A stretch of DNA of 64,000 nt, from NCBI GenBank assembly GCA_031266665.1, contig JAISAO010000055.1, positions 1 through 64,000 on the forward strand, given 5' to 3'. A program made the translations under genes and the position numbers. This DNA is from Propionibacteriaceae bacterium (GTDB lineage: Bacteria; Actinomycetota; Actinomycetes; Propionibacteriales; Propionibacteriaceae). This document shows positions 58,922 to 64,000 of this stretch, one piece after another. The number at the start of each line of letters is the position of its first letter. The stretch's first letter is position 1. The notes under the pieces are model-generated. The model did not search any database. It saw only the letters and a program-made list of their open reading frames with translations, and had not been told where the DNA came from.

Positions 58922-61237
58922 TTGTTAGCTCTGGCAGACGCCGGCCCGCATAGCTCCCCGGCCTTTGCCGGGGGCGAGTCCGAGGCGGTGGACGGCCGTC
59001 CCGGGGCCGCTGTCTCCGGGATCGTCGTCGGCGACCTCGACCTGGAGCGCCAGGCCGACCAGATCACGCGACTCTACCAACGCTACGCCTATGGCGCGGC
59101 CATCGGCAACGGCCTGCCCCTGACGGGAGACGACTTCGCCGCCATGATGGCTCAGAACGCCCTGGTCTGCTGCCTGGTGGCCGAGATCAAGGGCAAGGTC
59201 GTCGGCCTGCTGGGGGGGCTGCGGATCGACGGCGCCCGCTCGTCCGACCCCGGCCGGGTGTGGGGCGACCACTTCGTCATCGACGCCGGCGTCCGGGGCT
59301 CGTTCGTGGCCGGACAACTGGTCTGGGGTCTGTTCGACCGTCTGACCGACCAGGGCATCACCAGCATCAATCTACGGATCAACCCCAACAACCGTTTGGC
59401 CTCCAGCCTCTACGCCCGGATAGGCTGCCGGGCCAAGACCGGCGCCCGGCCCGACTGCGACGGCTTCTTAGAGGTCGTCAGTCATCTGCCCTCGCTGGTT
59501 CGGACCACCCGCTTGGTGGCGGCCGAGAATCCCTCCATCCGGCTGCCCCGCTTGTCCTTCAGCAGTCTGCGCGGCCTGCGCGGCCACGGTTTCGACGAGG
59601 GGGTGGTGGTCGACCCGGACGGGCGCTGGCACATCCTCTACCATGTGGCCGACAGCGATGTTGTCGGTGACCTCTGGCTGGACGGCGACTCCGGCCAGAT
59701 CGAGCGCATCGTCAGCAACGGTGTCGACTACAGCCAGCACTACCGCGACTTCCAACTGAGCCACGGCCTGGTCGCCCCGGCCCGCCCCCGCCCGGCGGCG
59801 ACCGCCGGCCGTTTGCGGCTGGGCGACTTCGCCCTGAGCTTGGACTCCTGGGGCGGCCTGCGGATCGACCACCCCCGCCAACTGGGGCCGCTGCTGGTCG
59901 ACTGCTTCCCCGACGGCCAGGGCCACACCGTGGCCTACCGCCGCCCCCCCCGGTCCGAGGTCGTGATCGTCGGCCGGCCGGACGGCTGGACCGCCCGCCG
60001 CCCGGACGGTCTGGAGCGGGTCCACCGCCTCGTCGGGCGCGTGATCGAGGTCGAGTGCCGTCTGGGCGCCGGTCAGTCGGCCCCGGACCAGTTGGCCGTC
60101 CACCCCTGGGTCGGGCTGCGCCCGGCCGAGTTCAGCCTCGCCCCCGCCGACCGGGCGCCATTGGCCGGCCCGCTGCGCCCCGGCCGCTGGCCGCCCCGGC
60201 TGCCGGCCTACGAGGCGGCCGGCGACGCCCAATGGTCCTACCCCGCTCAGGGGGCCGTCAGCCGTTGGATCGACCGGACCGCCGGCCTGGCGGTCGAGAT
60301 CGAGTGGCTGGACCCCGGCCGCCTGCGGGCCGAGGGCGAGTGTCGCGCCCACGGGCCACAGCTGTGCTACCGCTTGCGCTTGCACGACGCCTTGGACCCG
60401 GAGCAGTCCGACCCAGCCTGGTTCGACTCCGACCGGTTCGACTCCGACCCGGCCGCGCCGGCTCCGACTTCCCCCGCCGCCGTCCTAGCGCCGCCCCTCC
60501 CGCGCCCGCCGCTGTGGTCCGACGCCGGCCGCGCCCGCCCCCGCTGGCGGCGCTGCCTGGCCCCGGGCGAGGGTGAGCTGCTGGTTGATCCGGCGGCCGG
60601 TCTGATGGGCTGGCGGGCCGGCGGCCGGTGGCTGCTGGAGAAACCGGCCAACCACGGCTTCGGCGCCCTGACGGCCGTCCCGGCCGCCCTCTGGGCCAGC
60701 CTCGACTCCGACCGCTGCGACATCGACCGGGGCGCGGAGTGGTCCGGGGCGGACCCGCGCATCGGCTTCGCCGAAAGCCTCAAACCAGTGGCCGGCGATG
60801 TCGCCCAGTGGTCGGTGGTGGCGGCGGCCGACGACCTGACCGCCCTGGAGTTGGTGACCGACGTTCCGGCCGTCTTCGCCGGCCGAGAGGCCGCCCTCCA
60901 CCTCAAGCCGAACTCCCAGACGGCCGTCTGCTGGATGGACGACTCCGCCGGCCGCCCCCGACTGATGGCCGACCGGGACCAGGTTGAGCGTCCCTGGGGC
61001 CTGTGGTGGGGCTTCACCCGCCGCCTCTGCCTGCCGGTGGGCCAGGACCAACTATTGGAGTTGCGCCCGCTGGCCGGCGACCAGCCCGAGATCTTGGTCC
61101 GTTGGCTGACGGCCGGCCCATTGATCAGCCTGCTGGCCCGCGTCGGGGCCGCCGGCCGTTCCCAGGCTCGCTGGAGCCTCCGCCTAATCTCGTCGTCCCA
61201 CCCGGGGCGTCAGACCTCTGATCCACAGCCAAAATAA
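58922..61237 (+). CDS. GNAT-type acyltransferase fused to a large domain of unknown function
   Basis: The 771-residue product is in the middle of the fabD-ketosynthase operon. Residues about 35-200 form a GNAT fold (LVAEIKGKVVGLLGGLRIDG, FVIDAGVRGSFVAGQLVWGL, NNRLASSLYARIGCR). Residues about 215-771 are beta-strand- and Trp/Pro-rich (WHILYHVADSDVVGDLWLDG, WGLWWGFTRRLCLP) with repeated DSDRFDSD-type acidic insertions; no family is recognised, though the spacing recalls carbohydrate-binding or mutarotase-like beta domains. The TTG at 58922, just after the ACP stop, is the assumed start; a GTG about 20 codons in is possible. No signal peptide. Confidence 0.6.
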   Translation: MLALADAGPHSSPAFAGGESEAVDGRPGAAVSGIVVGDLDLERQADQITRLYQRYAYGAAIGNGLPLTGDDFAAMMAQNALVCCLVAEIKGKVVGLLGGLRIDGARSSDPGRVWGDHFVIDAGVRGSFVAGQLVWGLFDRLTDQGITSINLRINPNNRLASSLYARIGCRAKTGARPDCDGFLEVVSHLPSLVRTTRLVAAENPSIRLPRLSFSSLRGLRGHGFDEGVVVDPDGRWHILYHVADSDVVGDLWLDGDSGQIERIVSNGVDYSQHYRDFQLSHGLVAPARPRPAATAGRLRLGDFALSLDSWGGLRIDHPRQLGPLLVDCFPDGQGHTVAYRRPPRSEVVIVGRPDGWTARRPDGLERVHRLVGRVIEVECRLGAGQSAPDQLAVHPWVGLRPAEFSLAPADRAPLAGPLRPGRWPPRLPAYEAAGDAQWSYPAQGAVSRWIDRTAGLAVEIEWLDPGRLRAEGECRAHGPQLCYRLRLHDALDPEQSDPAWFDSDRFDSDPAAPAPTSPAAVLAPPLPRPPLWSDAGRARPRWRRCLAPGEGELLVDPAAGLMGWRAGGRWLLEKPANHGFGALTAVPAALWASLDSDRCDIDRGAEWSGADPRIGFAESLKPVAGDVAQWSVVAAADDLTALELVTDVPAVFAGREAALHLKPNSQTAVCWMDDSAGRPRLMADRDQVERPWGLWWGFTRRLCLPVGQDQLLELRPLAGDQPEILVRWLTAGPLISLLARVGAAGRSQARWSLRLISSSHPGRQTSDPQPK

Positions 61238-61258
61238 AATATAAGGAGATTGATTCCG

Positions 61259-62314
61259 ATGGATGACGCTAAGGGCTATCAGGCGATCCGCCAGTCGGTC
61301 GCCGTCTACCGCCGCGGCGCCCGACTGGTCGAGGTGACAGGCGCCCAGCGCGGCCAGTTGCTGACCCACGCCCTGGCCAAGAGCACCGAGTACGCCCAGC
61401 CCGGCACCTCCTTGGAGACCCTGGCCCTAGACGACGACGGCCGGCCGATCGATTTGGTCCTGGTCATCTTCGAGGAGGATCGGGCCATCCTGGTGAGCGA
61501 TGTCGCCTCCGGCGTGATCGACCAGTTGCCGGCCCTGGCCCAGAGCCTGGAGTTGACCGACCTGGCACAGTCCGAATTGGACGACTGGTGTGCCATCGCC
61601 GTCGAGGGTCCGTCCAGTTGGCGGATCGTGGAAGACCTGGTGGACGACGACCTAGCCTCCATGACCTTGAACGAGCGCCGCCCGGCCCGCTCGCCCCTGG
61701 GCGATGCCGGCATCCTGGTGCGCACCGGCCAAACGGCCGAGTACGGCTATCTCTGGCTGGGGCGGGCCGAGGCCGGCCCGACCGAGGCCGCCTTCTTGAA
61801 CCGGGCGCTGGCCGAGGGCGGGGCCGAGGCCACCCCCGACGCCTTGCTGCGGGCCAAGCTGGAGATCAACCATCCCGTCTTCCCCCAGGCCATGGAGGGT
61901 TTGAGCCTGCGTCAGGCCGGCGTCGAATGGTTGGCCGGCAGCAGCCGGGAGGACGACTATCGCGGTCGCCCGGCCGAGCTGGGCGAGCCCCGCTCCCGGG
62001 GACTGGTGGCGGTCCGGGCGCCGGGGGCCGAGTTGCCCGCCACCGGCACGACGGTCGAGGCCGGCGGCCAGCCGGTGGGGTCGCTCTTCCTGGTCGCCCC
62101 CCAGGTGGGCCAGCCGGACGGCTTCGCCCTGGCCCTGCTCGACGCCCCCTTCGACGTCCCCGGCCTAGACCTGACGGCCGGCGGCGTCTACCTGCGGACC
62201 GTTTCCCGCCCGGCCGTCGACCCGTTGTCTTGGAGCGAGACGGTCGGCTCCTCCACCATCCGGTCGTCGGCCCACTGGCAGGCCCAGGAACAACTCCTGA
62301 ACGAACAACGCTGA
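61259..62314 (+). CDS. GcvT-fold (aminomethyltransferase-like, folate-binding family) protein
   Basis: The 351-residue product follows the T-protein layout: N-terminal GARLVEVTGAQRGQLLTHAL (about 19-38), the strand pair ALDDDGRPIDLVLVIFEEDR (about 62-81), TGQTAEYGYLWLG (about 163), ALLRAKLEINHPVFPQAM (about 203) and the C-terminal barrel PVGSLFLVAPQVGQPDGFAL. The usual folate-binding D-D pair reads I-D-L, and the K-x-F-x-G motif of GcvT is missing, so glycine cleavage is unlikely. AAGGAG precedes the ATG at 61259. Its presence in a fatty-acid/polyketide operon suggests a one-carbon or scaffold role, which is inference. Confidence 0.7.
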   Translation: MDDAKGYQAIRQSVAVYRRGARLVEVTGAQRGQLLTHALAKSTEYAQPGTSLETLALDDDGRPIDLVLVIFEEDRAILVSDVASGVIDQLPALAQSLELTDLAQSELDDWCAIAVEGPSSWRIVEDLVDDDLASMTLNERRPARSPLGDAGILVRTGQTAEYGYLWLGRAEAGPTEAAFLNRALAEGGAEATPDALLRAKLEINHPVFPQAMEGLSLRQAGVEWLAGSSREDDYRGRPAELGEPRSRGLVAVRAPGAELPATGTTVEAGGQPVGSLFLVAPQVGQPDGFALALLDAPFDVPGLDLTAGGVYLRTVSRPAVDPLSWSETVGSSTIRSSAHWQAQEQLLNEQR

Positions 62315-62345
62315 GCGGCCGCACCGGCCTGAGAGGGTGACCAAC

Positions 62346-64000
62346 GTGAGCAGCACCGTCAACGACGTGGTCGTTACCGGCGTCGGCCTGCTGACCTCGG
62401 TCGGCGCTAACGCCGAGGAGAGCTGGGCCAATATCCAGCGCGGCCTCTGTGGTATCGAGGACGTCTCCATCATCCACACCGAGAGCTTGATCACGCGGGT
62501 GGGGGCGCAGGTGCGATCGGTGGCGCTGGCCGACGATGTGCCGGCCGACGACACCCCCCAGGCCGAGGCGGTGGTGATCGACCGCTGCCACGAGCTGGCC
62601 TGGCACGGCGCCCAGGAGGCCCTGGACAACGCCGGGCTGGGCGATCCCGCCGCCCGGCCCTACAGCGCCGAGCGCAGCGGCCTGGTCCTGGGCACCCTGC
62701 TGGGCGGGGTGCGGCGGGCCGAGGTCTTCCAGCGCCAGTGGCTCCACCGTGGTCTGATGGAGGCCAACGCCCGCCTGCTGTGGCAGAACCCGCCCTTCTC
62801 GGTGGCCGACTATGTGGCCCGGCGCTGTGGCCTCAAAGGGCCTCGGACGGTGCCGTCGAACGCCTGCGCCGCCTCCGCCGTGGCCATCGCCTACGGCTTG
62901 GAGCTGATGCTGGACGACAAGGCCGATCTGGTGCTGGTGGGCGGGGCCGACCCGCTGGCCTACCTGGCCTTCGGCGGCTTCTCGGCCCTGGAATCGCTCG
63001 ACCAGCGGCCCTGCTCGCCCTACTCCCGCAGTGCCGGCCTGACCCTGGGCGAGGGCTCCGGCTTCTTGGTGCTGGAGCGGCGGGCGGCGGCCCTGGCCCG
63101 GGGGGCCGAGCCTCTGGCGGTGGTGGCCGGCTACGGCCTGAGCGCCGACGCCCACCACGCCACCGCCCCCGACCCGGGCGGCCAGGGGGCCGTGCGGGCC
63201 ATCCGGGCGGCCCTCGACATGTCCGGCTTGACCCCGGACGACATCGGCTACATCAACGGCCACGGCACCGGCACCCCGGCCAACGACACGGTCGAGCCCA
63301 GGGCCATGCGGGCCGTCTTCTCCCAGCTGCCGCCGATCAGCTCGACCAAGTCGATGATCGGCCACACCCTCGGCGCCGCCGGGGCGGTCGAAGCGGTGGT
63401 GACCGTCCTGGGGCTGCGCGACCAGTTGTTGCCGCCCACCGTGCTGCCGCCCGACGCCAGCCCCCAAGAGGGCCTGGACATCGTGCCCAACCTGGCCCGG
63501 CCCCAGGACTACAAGGCCGCCCTGTCGACCTCCTTCGCCTTCGGCGGCAACAACGCCGCCTTGATCCTGACCCGTCCCGATGTCACGCCGGCGCCACTGC
63601 CGGCCCTGCGGCCGGTGGTCGTGACCGGCTACGGCGCCATCACCGGCCGGGCCGGATCGGCCGAGCAAATTCGCCAGGCCCTGGTGACGGGGGAGCGCAT
63701 CTACAGCGATCAGTTCATCCAGCCCGGCGACATGTCGCGCTTCGCCGTGGTCGACATGCCGGCCAAGAACCTGCAGCGCGGCATCAACCCGCAGTACGTC
63801 CGCAAGATGGACGCGCTCTCTCGGCTGGCCGAGTTGGCGACGGCCGAATTGCTCAAGGGCCGGGGGCTGAGCTTCGAGGAGACGACTGGCACGGGGTTGA
63901 TGTTCGCCACCGGCTCCGGGCCGATCAAGTCGGTCGAGGTCTTCCAGAAGGGCCTGATCGAGACCGGCGCCGGCAACGCCAAATACTTCCCCAACACGGT
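62346..64000 (+). CDS. Tandem (didomain) beta-ketoacyl-ACP synthase, truncated by window edge
   Basis: A GTG after GAGAGGGTGACC opens a frame that stays open to the right edge (551 codons read). Domain 1 (about 1-415) is FabF/KS-like: VVVTGVGLLTSVGANAEESW start, active-site Cys in VPSNACAASAVAIAYGLELM (about 177), first His in YINGHGTGTPANDTVE (about 304) and second His in SMIGHTLGAAGAVEA (about 340), then FAFGGNNAALIL. A second domain begins PVVVTGYGAITGRAGSAEQI (about 422) and continues to ATGSGPIKSVEVFQKG, matching the next ketosynthase N-terminus; its active site is beyond the window. Such KS-KS chains recall KS/chain-length-factor pairs. Translation by hand. Confidence 0.85.
   Translation, partial: MSSTVNDVVVTGVGLLTSVGANAEESWANIQRGLCGIEDVSIIHTESLITRVGAQVRSVALADDVPADDTPQAEAVVIDRCHELAWHGAQEALDNAGLGDPAARPYSAERSGLVLGTLLGGVRRAEVFQRQWLHRGLMEANARLLWQNPPFSVADYVARRCGLKGPRTVPSNACAASAVAIAYGLELMLDDKADLVLVGGADPLAYLAFGGFSALESLDQRPCSPYSRSAGLTLGEGSGFLVLERRAAALARGAEPLAVVAGYGLSADAHHATAPDPGGQGAVRAIRAALDMSGLTPDDIGYINGHGTGTPANDTVEPRAMRAVFSQLPPISSTKSMIGHTLGAAGAVEAVVTVLGLRDQLLPPTVLPPDASPQEGLDIVPNLARPQDYKAALSTSFAFGGNNAALILTRPDVTPAPLPALRPVVVTGYGAITGRAGSAEQIRQALVTGERIYSDQFIQPGDMSRFAVVDMPAKNLQRGINPQYVRKMDALSRLAELATAELLKGRGLSFEETTGTGLMFATGSGPIKSVEVFQKGLIETGAGNAKYFPNT

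Overview
The window is high-GC (about two thirds G+C or more) DNA from an actinobacterium (Actinomycetota). The block xerC, rpsB, tsf, pyrH, frr, cdsA, rlmN with a nearby M23 peptidase and def, the InhA-like FabI, the GC-rich codon use and the frequent GTG/TTG starts all point there. I cannot fix the family. The density of sugar importers and cytoplasmic glycosidases suggests a saccharolytic lifestyle. Three genes run off the edges or are broken, and only one RNA gene (tRNA-Ala) was found.

Left part (1-31650). A WXG100-type pair sits at the left edge. Then come three sugar islands. (i) Hexuronate catabolism (fructuronate/tagaturonate reductase, uxaC, uxaA) lies next to an ABC importer, a trehalase-fold glycosidase, a Gfo/Idh oxidoreductase and a LacI regulator. 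Three identical 12-bp LacI-type operators (2736, 9010, 10243) tie these promoters into one regulon. (ii) A ROK regulator is followed by a MalFG-type importer, its binding lipoprotein, a GH15 and a GH31 enzyme, which looks like uptake and cytoplasmic hydrolysis of alpha-glucosides. (iii) An RbsABC/Lsr-type importer is followed by a tagatose-3-epimerase-like enzyme and a second LacI regulator. Between (i) and (ii) lie ybaK, a 166-bp MITE-like element, an APH-family kinase and a VapBC pair.

Middle part (31800-38400). This is an accessory zone: an esterase/WYL-regulator pair, three related palindromic repeats, an EndoU-type toxin with a likely immunity gene and a decayed upstream part, a toxin/ribbon-helix-helix antitoxin pair under a textbook leaderless promoter-operator, and a Ytr-like ABC exporter with its GntR regulator.

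Right part (38700-64000). This is mostly core genome: tRNA-Ala(GGC), a GroES-like protein with DUF3618, a large IgGFc-binding-type surface protein with a sortase-like tail, ABC-F, rlmA-like, fabI, a double-M23 peptidase, def, xerC and the rpsB-to-rlmN block. It ends in an operon that starts like fatty-acid synthesis (fabD, fabG, ACP) but continues with a GNAT fusion protein of unknown function, a GcvT-fold protein and a ketosynthase whose single chain carries a second ketosynthase domain, cut by the right edge. That operon is the best candidate here for an undescribed lipid or polyketide pathway.
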